A DNA stretch of 64,000 nucleotides from Archegozetes longisetosus (lineage: Eukaryota; Arthropoda; Arachnida; Sarcoptiformes; Trhypochthoniidae), in assembly GCA_018873245.2 (NCBI GenBank), contig JAEMBT020000005.1, positions 12,446,001 through 12,510,000 of the forward strand. The letters run 5' to 3'. The position numbers and the translations under genes are program-made. Positions 1-11,787 of the stretch are shown piece by piece. Position 1 is the first letter of the stretch. Every line of letters starts with the position of its first letter. Below the pieces are notes generated by a model. That model was not told the origin of the DNA and searched no databases. It saw only the letters and a list, made by a program, of their open reading frames with translations.

Positions 1-1698
1 TCGCATAGTCCTTAAATAGAAAAAAATTCTTGTGGTCAATGTCTAGAGAAGCAATCTATGTTGAGATGCACATAGAAAAGTAAGCTACAATTATGCGTAT
101 GCGTTTAGTCAAATATTCATATGATTCAATGAAAACTTGACTCATGCACAGAATCTTCAGCCTCATAACAAAAATCTCGATATAAAACCGACTTAATGCG
201 AATTTTAACTCTAAATATGTCTAAACTTACACTTCTTCAGCTTCTAATTTAAATTTAAAATCCGGTGGATAACAAAGAGGTGTAATTAATTGCGGAAAAT
301 AAGCCTCAGTCCCAAAGTGCGAAGTCGCAAGTCTTCTAAGAAACATCTCATAAAACTTGATCGCTATATCATCTTCATAAAGTATACTTTGCTTTAGTTT
401 CCTAACAAACAATTTTGGCTCATCTATCAATGGAACCCATTCTCCTTTTAGAGATAAATCTAATGGCGATGTCTTGTTAAATAGCTTACGAAATTTAACA
501 TACAAGCTTTCATCATTAATTGGTTTGAAATTAATAATACTTTTCCAATAACTTAAATCAATTTCATTCGTATAAACATTCCATTTATTGTCCAATAGAT
601 CATCGATGTTATCGGCATAAAGATCCTGAACAGCGACCAAATTCACTAATAAATCGTTCTTAAAAATTTGAGTCAGTGGAATTACAGATAAAACCCATAA
701 AATATAAATATAGTTATGATGTTTTAAACGTTCGCCGATTCCAATCAAAGGCTGAAAATAAATCCAGATATAATCCAGTAATGTATTTCTTCTTCCCTTA
801 CATTTTGCGAATTTAGAAATGATTTTATTGGTGGTAATTAACATTAAAAAAGTGAATGACATAAAAATCCAAACTTGTATATCAAATACTTTCCATATAT
901 CCATAGTCGCGGGTCTCTCTTTTCACAACTGGACTTAAAATTGATATTTGGTTCGAAATATATAGTGGCTTCGCACAACTGAATCCAGTCCTAACTTGAT
1001 CTTCATAAATCATTGGAACGACATCTACGCCATCGATTTTATTACTCCTTACCCAAACTGGGTGTGTGAATCGATATTTTTCCAATTTATTTACATACAG
1101 ATGAACACTATGTTAATCGAACAGAATTAAGTAAAATATTTATATATTTATTGCTGAATCGTAACTGCTATTGTTGTAGATCACACTCTGTAATAATCTG
1201 CAAATTTAAGTTCGAGTCTAGTCGGCCTTTATTTGTATTGCTTGACGTCGGATCGATTCAGATGAGTGTGATTTACAAAAATGAGAGTCAATACGGTACT
1301 AAAGCCTATATTTTTGAGAGATTTATTGGAAAAAACAATATGAATCTAAGAAAGAATCAGGCTCGACCTGTAATTAACAATAGCAGCGATTTCTTTGAAT
1401 ATTGGGGTGATTAACGAACTGTGATACGCAATATTCTCATCAACTTCTTTATAATTTACCTGAAAATAAATTGAAGTTTGTTTTAGTTTTAAATTTGGTA
1501 AAGAATTGGACTCACACTCTTGTAATGAACATAAAAATAAAATCGATTATCAAAACGGGGTAATTGACAATTCCTGTGCAAATCCCAACACTTAATGAAT
1601 GTCATATTGATTCCATTAACATATTTTTGCCAATAAGATAATGATCGAGATTCTATTAGTCCTTGGGTATCAATTAAATCAAGAACGTCTTGATTCAT
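1..1698 (-). pseudogene. Ionotropic receptor-like copy 1, 3' end cut by window edge, frameshifted
   Basis: Four exons can be read on the minus strand: 1698-1516, 1459-1368 (92 nt), 1107-231 and 161 to beyond position 1. Exon order, intron phases (0, 2, 2) and the 92-nt second exon match the intact copy at 15.1 kb. The protein has a short S1-like region with a Tyr-Trp-Gln motif, a PLYISNQ stretch before M1, M1 (VWIFMSFTFLM), a pore region, M3 ending in LLVNLV, and the S2 region. The reading frame shifts by +1 near 890-905, in a GATATATGG stretch. Removing one base restores the family pattern D-Y-G-Y-W before M1. Exon 4 then meets a TAG at 58-56. The family is ligand-gated cation channels of chemosensory neurons. 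I infer a pseudogene, but a one-base assembly error could explain the first lesion. Confidence 0.75.
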
Positions 1699-3081
1699 AA
1701 TTTTCTATATAATCATTCTCATTCTATTTATACTTTAAAATTTTATTTATGAAAATAAGAACTTTTCTCAGAAATTTGAGTTAACTTCTTAGCATTTATT
1801 GGAGTCGATTAAAAATTCAAGTTCAAAAAACAAATTCTAATCAAGTTTCGCTTCAATATTTTTCGAACTCATGCTCCGATCTAAATATTCTATGCCTTAA
1901 GAAAAGCAATTACAAGATTTGATAAAATATTAAATTAAGAAACAAGTATTTATTGATGCATTTAAGAATAAGAACAAGGTTTTGATACGTAAATATAGAA
2001 CTTTTCTGACATTCTTTATGAAGCTCCAGCTTCTGAGTCAATTCATGGTAAAACTTTCAAATTCAAGGAAACTAATATAGAACTAATTGAAATTTGACAT
2101 CTTGTTATGAAAACAGATGCAATCAATAAGTCATTTAAGATTTCTTTAGGTTTTTCCAATAATCTTTTTTAATAAGTACAATAAATAGTCTTATTGTTAA
2201 TGACGAACTACTAGTATTCATTATTATTTCCAAACAATATTAGTAGAAAGACGGATAACATGTTCGTTTGAGAATAATTATCATTTGCTGATTAGTACAT
2301 TTTTGATTAAAACAAAATTTTCAGAAAAAAATTCTGAGAAATGAAATTATAATTTTCATGCAAAATAATAGTAAATTCGTTGAAATTGATGCGTTTATAC
2401 TATTCGAAATAGCCTAATTTAAAAATTAATTCGACTAATTCTAAATATAATTGTAACCTTTCTTAGATCAAACTGGACAGAAATATCGAAAATTTTGTGC
2501 GAATTATTTACTATAAATAAATTTATAATAGAAAAATACCTTTGTTATATTTCCATTGTTTCTTGCATTAGAACCAATGACCAACGCCACTCAGCCAATC
2601 AGCAACTAAGATACATTTTCGAAAATTCCAAAAATTCAAGACAATCGAATTCAACCTTCTCGAGTTTGGGTATTCGCCCAGGAACACCACAATGAAGTGA
2701 GCCCATGTTCCCCATAAAAGTCATTAGCAAATGAGCATTATATGAAAGAAAGTATATTCACAGCACCTATAGTCCCAGAACATCGGGATCGATCAGTGTG
2801 GACCCTGAGTCTAAAGTCAGTTACAGGATCTACAGTCAATGGAACAAATCGGTTTGATCTGGCTTAATTTTGTTAGGTTCGGGTTGGTTTTAGGGTATGA
2901 ATGGCCACCCCTTTGTGAATATCATAATATATCATATTAAAGGGAATAGAAACTATTCTTGGTTTGGTTTGGACACGCCGGCGGAGGTAGAGAAGTCTAA
3001 AATTTTATGAAAAAGTAGGCGTGGTCACTTAGAATAACCACTAATATACTCTCTATAAATAGTAGAGTTGATATGAAATCG

Positions 3082-3084
<3 letters not shown>
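1699..3084. other. Intergenic, no gene seen
   Basis: AT-rich DNA without a supportable gene. The part around 2560-3000 is visibly richer in G and C than its surroundings and carries short open frames, but I recognise no domain, terminal repeat or splice structure there. Confidence 0.5.

Positions 3085-3158
<74 letters not shown>
3085..3158 (+). repeat. (GA)37 microsatellite
   Basis: About 74 bp of perfect GA dinucleotide repeat. On the minus strand it yields a Ser-Leu open frame, which is an artefact of the repeat. Confidence 0.98.
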
Positions 3159-3162
<4 letters not shown>

Positions 3163-3278
3163 AATACATTAAAGTTCATATTTAAAAGCACTAAAAAGTT
3201 TGGTAATAACTTATAAGTACATAACTTTATGCGTAAACATTGTCAGTACCTTTTGATAGTACACTATATTATAGCATA

Positions 3279-3303
3279 TCTCTCTCTCTCTCTCTCTCTC
3301 TCT
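3279..3303 (+). repeat. (TC)12 microsatellite
   Basis: A TC run of 25 bp lies 120 bp after the GA run and is its reverse complement, so the two could pair as a hairpin. Confidence 0.95.
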
Positions 3304-4538
3304 TTCATTTATAAGCGTATCATGTGATGGTCTAAATACTCAAATACATTCCATTTAATAAAAATTTCAATCAAAATAAATATTAAATTCAATATTAAAT
3401 AAATAACGTTTTATATATTTAACGAAGAAATAACTCTTATTTTGATCAAATTAATCAATATTAAGTCATTGAAAAAAGCTAGGCGTTTGTATATCGAAGA
3501 TAACTATTAATGTGAATATGATCGCAAAAATGAATTCTATTCTATAAAATTTCGATAATTTATTATCAATTTTTTCGTATGTGCTCAAATTTACTTAATC
3601 AAAATATGATTCCCTTATGCTTAGAAAATTTATTATATGCTAATCCTACCCTTCGTTTATTAACTATAAAACTCATCGCATTGACACAGTTTATAGTTCA
3701 CATAGCTTAACAGTAGTTTAAGCTATGCTTATCATCTGTTGTAAATAAAATTTTAATTCGCTTTCCTATTTTTCTATTTTATAGATGATTTTTAATAACT
3801 TTGCTTACTTCTCAAAAACTTTCATTAAATTTAAAGTAAGCCTTAAAGCAATAATTTTATAAAATAATAACTGGAGATTCCCTGTGTTTTTCAAGCCAAT
3901 TTTCGAACTTTTAAATACCCAAGAAGTATCCATTTATGTTATTTAGCCGAAAATTTTATTGAAAAAAGTTAATCAATTTTAGGTAAACAAGAAATGTGAG
4001 GTTTAGTATTCCTTAACACCTGACTTTATCAATCGATTAAAATTTTTTTAATGTAAGCAATATGCAAAAGTTAATGTAAAACGAAGCAATGCTTTTCATT
4101 TCATAATGAAGTATTCTCTCATAAAACCCGAATTAAACTCTTTATGAAAATACATGTAAATTTATTTTCTTTGGGTCTCTGCATAAATTTAAATAAATTA
4201 TCATCATGCAATCGCCATGGATAAAAGCTTTTGTTCTATTTTAAATCAAAAAGATATAAGAATCAAGTAATTATTTTACGTCTACTCTGCAAAAAGTTTT
4301 ATAAAAGATGAATCGAAAGCTCGATCAAAATATAATATTATACAGTACAAAGAGAATACTTATACTACAAAATAATATTCTCATCAAAACGAGATGACAG
4401 TATTTTATTTAGCTCTTATTTTTTACATAGATAGGTTTCATTTAAGTTTTCAAATGATAATAACTATTTATTCAAACAATAAGAGAAAATAGTTTTGTAA
4501 TTATCAAAGAGAAGAATGCTTATCGTTCTGATAACATA

Positions 4539-5108
4539 CAGTCACCACAAAAATTAACTTTAGGGATAAAAAGCTTTATAACTTTTGAACCCCTCATTCA
4601 ACTTTGATGCGGTTTTTTTAAATGAAGAAAAACTCCCCCGGTTTTATAAAAATTTGTTAAAATCATAAAATCACAATTTAAGAAAAAATTATAAAGGAAA
4701 AATCGAGTTTACATGAAATTTTAAATTCGGGTACAAAATGAATTTAATGTAAACATAATTTATTGTTGAACTAATGTCAAGAATTTATTCTTATTTTGAA
4801 AAGCTCATAAAAGGATGTGTGACGTTTCCTGGCAGGAATACTTTATAAATTTGGTTCAATCGATACCTTGTCGCTTAGAATCTATTCACGAGGCTTCTGG
4901 GGGCTATACTAAATACTAATTTTTATTGGATTCATGTGTTTTAAATAAAGTATTATCTGAATAATCTATTTTGTTGTTATTCTTTCTATATCTAAGTTTT
5001 TATTAACCGAGGAAGTTTTTCTTCATTTAAAAAACCTCATCAAAATTGAATGAGTGGTTCAAAAGTTATAAAGCTTTGTATCCCTAAAGTTAGTTTTCGT
5101 GCTGACTC
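4539..5108. mobile_element. 570-bp Tc1/mariner-type MITE with about 98-bp terminal inverted repeats
   Basis: The left end (CAGTCACCACAAAAATTAAC) and the reverse complement of the right end (GAGTCAGCACGAAAACTAAC) pair over about 98 bp (4539-4637 with 5011-5108). A TA lies on each side (4537-4538 and 5109-5110). The orthologous position in the other duplication arm reads AACA-TA-TATTG without the element, a clean empty site. There is no coding capacity. CAGT-like ends plus TA target duplication fit a Tc1/mariner non-autonomous element. Confidence 0.9.
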
Positions 5109-5210
5109 TATACATTGAAATTAAGGCTCAAAAAGAATTTATTCTCAAGCTATTCAGGAAAGCTAAAACTTTAATTTAAAAAGTTTTTGAAATATATCTC
5201 AGACTTTAAA

Positions 5211-6987
5211 ATGGTATATCTGAAACAGATACTTATTATTACAAAATTTAAACGTTATATTCAAACTTTAAAATAGTTACTCTTTTATAGATAGATGCTT
5301 TTAATCCGGGAAATGTTATAGATTTCAACAGTCTGGTGAAAAAATCGTATCCATATTTTCAATACTATGTCAATGCGATCAATATAACTAATTGGAATAC
5401 AAATCAATCTATACATCTTGATAATTCAATCTCAATATCAACTGAAAACTATAACGTGGTATTGAACAGATAATTTATATTTCTAAAGATTTTAATTTAC
5501 TTTAATTTTAAGAACCATTATCTAGAATTAACTGAAGAAGTTTCAATGTTCGGCTCATTATCTGTCCTATTATTGAAAGAAATCGAGAAAATTACAAATA
5601 AAAGGTAAAAATTAAAAAATTTCTGAATAAAAGAGATAAGTCAATGCCACAAAAACTGAGCATATAATATTCTTTTACTTAACTATTTTATTATTGGGTA
5701 TAAATATGAAAAAATTAAATTTCTGTTATTAATTTTTATAGTGTTATTCTTTATGTTATGTCGCCCAATAATAAATCTAGTCTGGAATATGTACAGAACA
5801 GTCAAATTGATGTCTATGATTGTACTCCTTGTGATTACGATTACACAACTTATAAAGACAAATTGTTATGTACTCAACCGCTATTTATTAATAATCAATT
5901 TCCAATTATTAGTGTTATAACTAAAAAATTCAATCATTCCTCTAAAGGCTATTGGGCAATATATGACTTGAATGTTTGGATCATTCTAATTTCTATCTTA
6001 CTATCTCTTTCAATATTCACTGCTCTGAATCTGAATGAGAATAAGAGTTTTATACACAGATTGTTATATTCATTTTGGGTTTATTTCATATCGATTTTCG
6101 GTAAACGAGATCAACGAAAGCCTTATATCTTTATCTATATTGTATGGCTTATATCAATTATACCGTTAGTAGAAATATATAGAAATGAGTTATTAGCAAA
6201 TTTGGTATCAATTCCCGACTTATTAGTTGACGATATTGATGACTTACTAGTCGAGAATCGAAGAGTGTATTCTTTAAATAAGTTGAATATGGAAACAATA
6301 AAAAATAAAAGTGATGTTTAGAGTCCACTGAAGGAGAAATGGACCAAAATCTCTAATAAACTTGTTTATTTGGACTTAGACAAATCCTTACAATATTTTA
6401 ATAAAGAGATGTTTGAGGAAATCTCCGAATATTCTACTTGTGTTGATGATGAGATGGCAATAAAAGTTTGGTTTCTGGTTCTGTCACGATATTTTCGTGT
6501 TCATATCGGAAAACATAATTATTTTCCAAAATTAATTTCTTATATTTGTTTTAGACCTGACTTTCAATACATTTCGTATGCAAATAAAATGTGAGCTCCT
6601 TTCAAACATTAGAGAAAATTCATTTTTATTGATTAAAAATTTTCTTCAATTAGTTCTTTAAACGCTTTTGAAACGGGAATTATGAAGTATTGGATAGACG
6701 CAGAAACTAAATTTCTGGCTACATACTTTCAATTATTTATGGTAGAGAGTGAAAAATTTTTTCCGGAACTATTGGCTATCTTGAATAATATTCGAAAAGA
6801 CAATGAAAATTATTGGAAACCTGTTGACTTGATTAGATCTCAAACTATTTTCTTATTTTATACGTTCTTTCTAATAATATGTGATTTGATCTTTTTATTT
6901 GAAATTTTCTTAAAATATCTGCAGAATCAGAATAAGAAAAAATCCATTCCATTCAGTTCAATAAATCTCATCCCAATTAATAAATAA
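5211..6987 (+). pseudogene. Ionotropic receptor-like copy 2, single nonsense codon
   Basis: Exons: 5211-5213 (ATG only), 5291-5455, 5513-5604, 5742-6590 and 6654-6987. All junctions are GT-AG, and lengths and phases match copy 5. The protein shows an S1-like segment, Cys-Thr-Pro-Cys, an RPLF-type stretch before M1, M1, the pore loop, M3 (WLISIIPLVEIYRNELLANL), S2 and a final M4. The only lesion is TAG at 6319-6321, in frame, where copy 5 has CAG (Gln). The frame stays open through the rest of exon 3 and exon 4. The C-terminus is 21 residues longer than in copy 5 because copy 5 has TAG where this copy has CAG (Gln). It could be a young pseudogene, a segregating null allele or a readthrough gene. 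I see no signal peptide, as in the other copies. Confidence 0.82.
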
Positions 6988-7018
6988 ACGACTATTCTTG
7001 CGATCTTAGTTTCTTATA

Positions 7019-7680
7019 TGAACGCCCCGATAATAAAAAAGCCTATCTCTAAAGCATTGAAACGAGTAAAACGCACTTAAAGTTGCGTTTCAAAAATGTT
7101 TATAAAAATCAAACTCATTGAAACTTAAATATGAAATTTATTATTTGTAACGTGTAATTAAACATATTCTAGATCAGATTCATTAGAATAATCTGATTCT
7201 TCAGAATTGCAATTAAATTGAGATAAAATGTCAATATAAAATTTTCTATTTTTTACATCTAAATAGTCTAATAATTGATTAGAATAAGAGGAGTTCTCTT
7301 ATTTGGCGAGCCATTAGATAACTGCATCAATTTATTATTGACTGAATTAAACATTTTAAATCCTAATAAAACACTTGATTAATGCTTTATTAATATAAAT
7401 AAAAACTAATGCTTTGATGTTATGTAGTGATCATCAATATTGTACTGTTCATAATGAACATAACACAAATTGATTGCGCATTCTCTTAAAGTTAGATTTG
7501 ATTAGCATTCAATTCTATTGTGATTAAGAGTTTTTTAAACATGATTATTTATAAATTTTTTCCATTGAAACATATATTGAATTTTATTATATGAATAAAG
7601 TATGATGTGAGCTCAATGTTTAAAACAAAATCAGAAAAAGAGGTTAACTCGAGATAGGTTTTTTATTATCAGGGCGTTCA
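7019..7680. mobile_element. 662-bp TA-flanked MITE
   Basis: Ends TGAACGCCCCGATAAT and, reverse-complemented, TGAACGCCCTGATAAT pair for about 30 bp. TA is duplicated at 7017-7018 and 7681-7682. In the other duplication arm the site reads CTTA-TA-TGAAG without the insert, near 22170. The interior is AT-rich and non-coding. The end sequence differs from the MITE at 4539, so this is a second family. Confidence 0.9.
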
Positions 7681-8313
7681 TATGAAGAAAATCACCAAGA
7701 TCTTTTTTAATTGTTTTGATCTCAGGCTTAGTAGATGATTAACTTATAAATATTGAAATTTCATAATTTTAAAAATGAGAGACTCTTTGTTTGAGCTGTT
7801 CAAAGAATACTTTAAAAGGATAGAAATTACTTTCAATTGCATGACTAATATGTACAGTTAATACTTTACGTATATTATTGACAAGATATTAATTATATTT
7901 TCAATTAATAAAAGGATTTCCATTTTTCATAACATTTCTAAAGTAAAGTTGAAGGAAAGAATTTCAACTATAATAAGTTTATTTCTTCAATCTCTATATT
8001 CATAATAAAAGATTTTTGTTTCTAGTATAAGAGCTACTCATTAGTGCAAGTCTTCAAAATTAGGCTTCATATATAAATTACTGAAAATTAATTGAATTAT
8101 TAGCTTTATGGGAAATGCTTTTCAAAAAAACTTGCATTTTATAAGTTTTATCATTCATATTATGCTTACCTGCATATAAATATTTCATATTAAGGCTAAT
8201 TGTATTCAATGAGGAAATTATTAATAAAACGGTGTTATTCAAAGCCTGTTTCATTCAGACAATGCTTTGTCAACTTTTGCTGATTCACATTTAAATTAAT
8301 TATAATCTAAACT

Positions 8314-9110
8314 TTATTATTGGATTGTCAAGGAATTAATGTTCAATTAAGAGAGAGGTATATTCAAATCTTATTATCTAAAAAAATTGGAGGTGAATCG
8401 AAAATTTGGTCACAAGACGGGGGGCCATCATAGATAATGAAGATCAATATATTACTGATTAACATCTTTGTTTTTGAAAAAATAGTCTCTTTTCTTTGTT
8501 TATGAGTTGGACATTAATTCCTCGACATTCTAATATAACCATACTGTATATTTTCATTATAGTCAATATTATTTTTGTATGAATGTTTGAAGAATCTAAT
8601 CAATATAAAGTGAAATCCACCAAAAAGAAAACTGAATAAATAAAAGTAATTGAAACAAATAGTAAATTTTAAACATAGATTTTTAATTGTAATAGAACTG
8701 TTAATTGAAAATGATTGTAAAGATTTGTTTTGTGTAAAATTTTTCATAAAAATGTTTACGCAAAACTTAAATAACTTATAAAAAGTGAAGAATTCAACTT
8801 TTTGAAAATTAGGACTTTATCAATGAATCATTAATTTGAAAAATATTTTGTGACTAGTATTTTTCAATGAAGCAAGGATTATATTACTACTAATGATCTT
8901 GTTATTTGTCGTGAGGAAAAATCGTATATTAACTGAGTCCTTTATGGATCATCATCGAGATCGAAGACTTCTCTTCGTTCTCTTAGTTATTGTATTTTAG
9001 AGGTCATATTCAATACACACCTAATTGCAGATTAACCTTTAAAAATATTTAACTATTTTGTAACCGAATTTGATTCCTAGTTTCTTAATTATCAAAAGAC
9101 TGAAATAGAA
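8314..9110. other. Intergenic, no gene seen
   Basis: AT-rich sequence after the end of the duplicated block. Short open frames on the minus strand around 8514-8747 have no recognisable features. Confidence 0.4.
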
Positions 9111-9598
9111 ATACAGTATGTAGTAATAAATATGTTAAGATAATCAACGATAAAAGTGATGCTGAGGATCTGTTAAAAGAGAAATGGATCTAAAATTTTG
9201 AAAAGGGAGCTATTTGGACATAACTAAATCTCTTGAGCACTCTGGTTCACGCGAAAAAACCTTCGAAATGACCAAACACTCAACCTGTATTAAAGATAAG
9301 ACAAAAAATAGGAGTTTTGTCTCTGATTTTGTCGCAATACTTTCGCGTCCGTATTGGAAAACATTCATATTTACTAAAATTAAGTTCTTATACTTGTTTC
9401 AGATTTGACTTGATACATTTCAGATACCAACAGAATGTGAGTATCTGTCAACCTTTAAAGATAGATCGAGTATCAATTGCTATTTCAAAAATTGAACACC
9501 GCATAATGAAAAATTTACCAAAGTAGACTTTCTATATCACATTTTAGTTTCTATAAAAACTTTTAGAAAACTTCTTCTCTCGAGCTTTCTCGTTCGTA

Positions 9599-11787
9599 CA
9601 GAGTATGGATGCTGAAAATTTACGCATTTTAAAATCCTAATAACTTTTTAATTATTTTTTCAAATGAACAACATTTTCGATGTGATGACCATGTCTTTTG
9701 GCGACTAATCGACACCTATATTTCTATGATAAGAGCGCTTTGCAAAACTTCAGAATCGATAGTTTGCGCCACTCACGTTTTGTAAGGCATTACGACACAA
9801 GATCGAAGAAAAAATATCGAATGAAAAAAGATCGAAATGATAATATCGAAAATAAAAAGACCGAATGCGACATAATACTAGATACAAAATGGAATCAAAT
9901 ATATTATTTCAAATGCTAAAATTAAATTATTGGAACAAATCTTTAGTTAGAACTAATCAAGTTTATAATTTTTTAGTACAATAAAATATGAAATAATTGA
10001 TCAAATCCATATAACTTCATATGTAGGAAAGAATATTCGAATCCTTGAGGAAATACAGTAGGAGCTCGACATAAAAACGTTTCGATACAGTAAACATATT
10101 TAGATGCAATAAAGCTTGCACACATTCGGTGTAAAATATTTCTTATAGAGTTCTCATAAGTATTATAGTATTAAAATCAAGTTTTCAGCTTTAAACTGAT
10201 ATAATATTTTGATTTTTAAACGCTTTTAAACTAATAACTTCAAAGACAGTGTCTTCCAAAAAGTTTCATTTTATAAAAAAAGAAATTTCGGATGTTAATA
10301 TCTTTAAGAAAAATATTCAAACGAAAAAAATGGTATTTTAAATATGTACTTCTATTTATTGAAGTGATATTGTTATTTAATATAAACTCTAAAAGTTGAT
10401 TTATTCCAACTTTCGATATAACATACAGAATAATATAATGAACACAAACTTTTACTCATTGAGTGCTCGTTATATCAAGCTTTTATTGTATATAGTTTCA
10501 CAAATTCAAATAAATTTAAAATAAAAGTATGATACATGAACATTAATTAAAATTTTAAATTATATTGTATTCTGCCTTATCTCGCGTTCGATCATATGTC
10601 ACATTCGGTCTTTTTGTTTTCGATATTATTGGTTTGATCTTTTTTCATTCAGTATTTTCTCTTCGATCTTATGTCGGGGAATCGTTTTGTAACTTTCCAA
10701 AGCTCATCAACACTTTTAGGTGTATGTTTCCAGAGCGCTTGTTTTAGTAGTCCAAAGATACAGAAAACCATCAGGACCTCTCACAGGGATGTCACGTTTT
10801 GGTATAAACTTCATTCCATACTTTTCTTGTAATTTCTTCACGTTTTGAACAGTTTTAGCGGAGAAATGACACGAGGCCTGACCCTGATGGAGCCAAGCAA
10901 ATTTATGGCCATCTTTATGATATTTTTTACTGATTTGTTGATAAACTGGTCTTAAGGCGTGTTTCATTTATTAATCTGAATTAATTTTGATATTTTTCGG
11001 CACTTTAATTAGCCTAAACTTTCCATTACAAGGACCGCACCAACAATCATAAAGCCATTTGGATGTCATTCACGAACTTTAACCCAACTTTTTCATCAAT
11101 TGAAAGTCTTTTTTTTATTATAAATATTTCTTTTGCCGCCTGTGTTATTCAGATATAAGACTTTTCCAAAGTTACAATGTATTTATATCTGTTTCCAGCC
11201 AAATATTTCTCATGAAGTCTTCGGGAGGCAGTTTTTCTTTGTCGCATTTATTTCGTGTTTAATGAATGAACTTTTGATTTTTTCACTACTTGTTTGTTCA
11301 AATCTTTAGCAATGATATCTTGAATACTTCCTCGCCTACATTTCAAGGTTTTAGCCATCGATCTTTGACTCATTGGATCCTCTTTGTTGGTCTCATTGTC
11401 AACAAGACTAATGCTCTCTAGAGTACGAACTCTACAGGGTCTTTGTTTATGTGGCGAAACTTCATAATTAGCTGATTTTTGATGAGTTTTATGCTTCAAA
11501 TTTAATATATTTGACATTGACTTCTAACAGACACTAACGCCATTACTTTTTTTAGTCTCAAAACAATCATTCTTTGACTGTAACCTTCATTGGAAAAAAG
11601 TCTGACATAGTCATCAAGTCCTGAAGGATTCAACATGAAGACGAACAATTTTATGTAAACAAGTTTTATATGATCTTAAAGGCATGTATATAAGGTTTAA
11701 TTTGGTGCAGATTAGATATCTGTGGACCTTATGAGTAAAAAGCTAATAAGATTCTAAAATGAGTAAATTTTAGGCATCCATGCTCTA
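9599..11787 (-). mobile_element. 2.2-kb Tc1/mariner-superfamily element, decayed transposase
   Basis: Inverted ends (CAGAGTATGGATGC left; TAGAGCATGGATGC as the reverse complement of the right end) match for about 50 bp and sit between TA dinucleotides (9597-9598 and 11788-11789). A transposase runs on the minus strand from 11517 to about 10640. A helix-turn-helix part includes SQRSMAKTLKCRRGS. A region then reads DEKVGLKF, next AWLHQGQASCHFS, and GPDGFLYLW. A frame change then gives GLLKQALWKHTPKSVDELW. Stops and frameshifts show that it is dead. An inverted copy of the transposase 3' end lies at about 9780-9880 relative to 10590-10690. Confidence 0.85.
9698..9919 (+). repeat. Inverted internal copy of the transposase 3' end
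   Basis: The plus-strand stretch around 9785-9880 matches, inverted, the sequence around 10590-10690. Both encode an MKKD...NIENKKTECDI segment, one on each strand. This makes an internal inverted repeat inside the Tc1-like element with about 700 bp between the arms. The open frame here is therefore a by-product and not a gene. Confidence 0.65.

Larger units (their letters stand above)
3350..8313 (+). repeat. Segmental duplication, arm 1 (partner 17325-24604)
   Basis: Flanks and IR gene of copy 2 align with those of copy 5. Examples are the blocks at 3911-4170 versus 17600-17860, 4260-4540 versus 19975-20265, 5160-6990 versus 20310-22140, and 7690-8313 versus 22180-24604. Similarity is high in the gene (12 amino-acid differences in the first 187 residues of the large exon) and lower outside. 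This arm carries two MITEs absent from the partner; the partner carries other insertions absent here. Similarity stops abruptly at 8313, which corresponds to the base about 6 bp before the ATG of the secreted-protein gene at 24611. Confidence 0.85.

Noticed and set aside
1151..1414. 87-codon plus-strand frame
   Set aside because: It lies antisense to exon 2 and the intron of IR copy 1, which match the family on the minus strand.
2997..3191. Frame encoding a long Ser-Leu repeat
   Set aside because: Produced entirely by the GA microsatellite.
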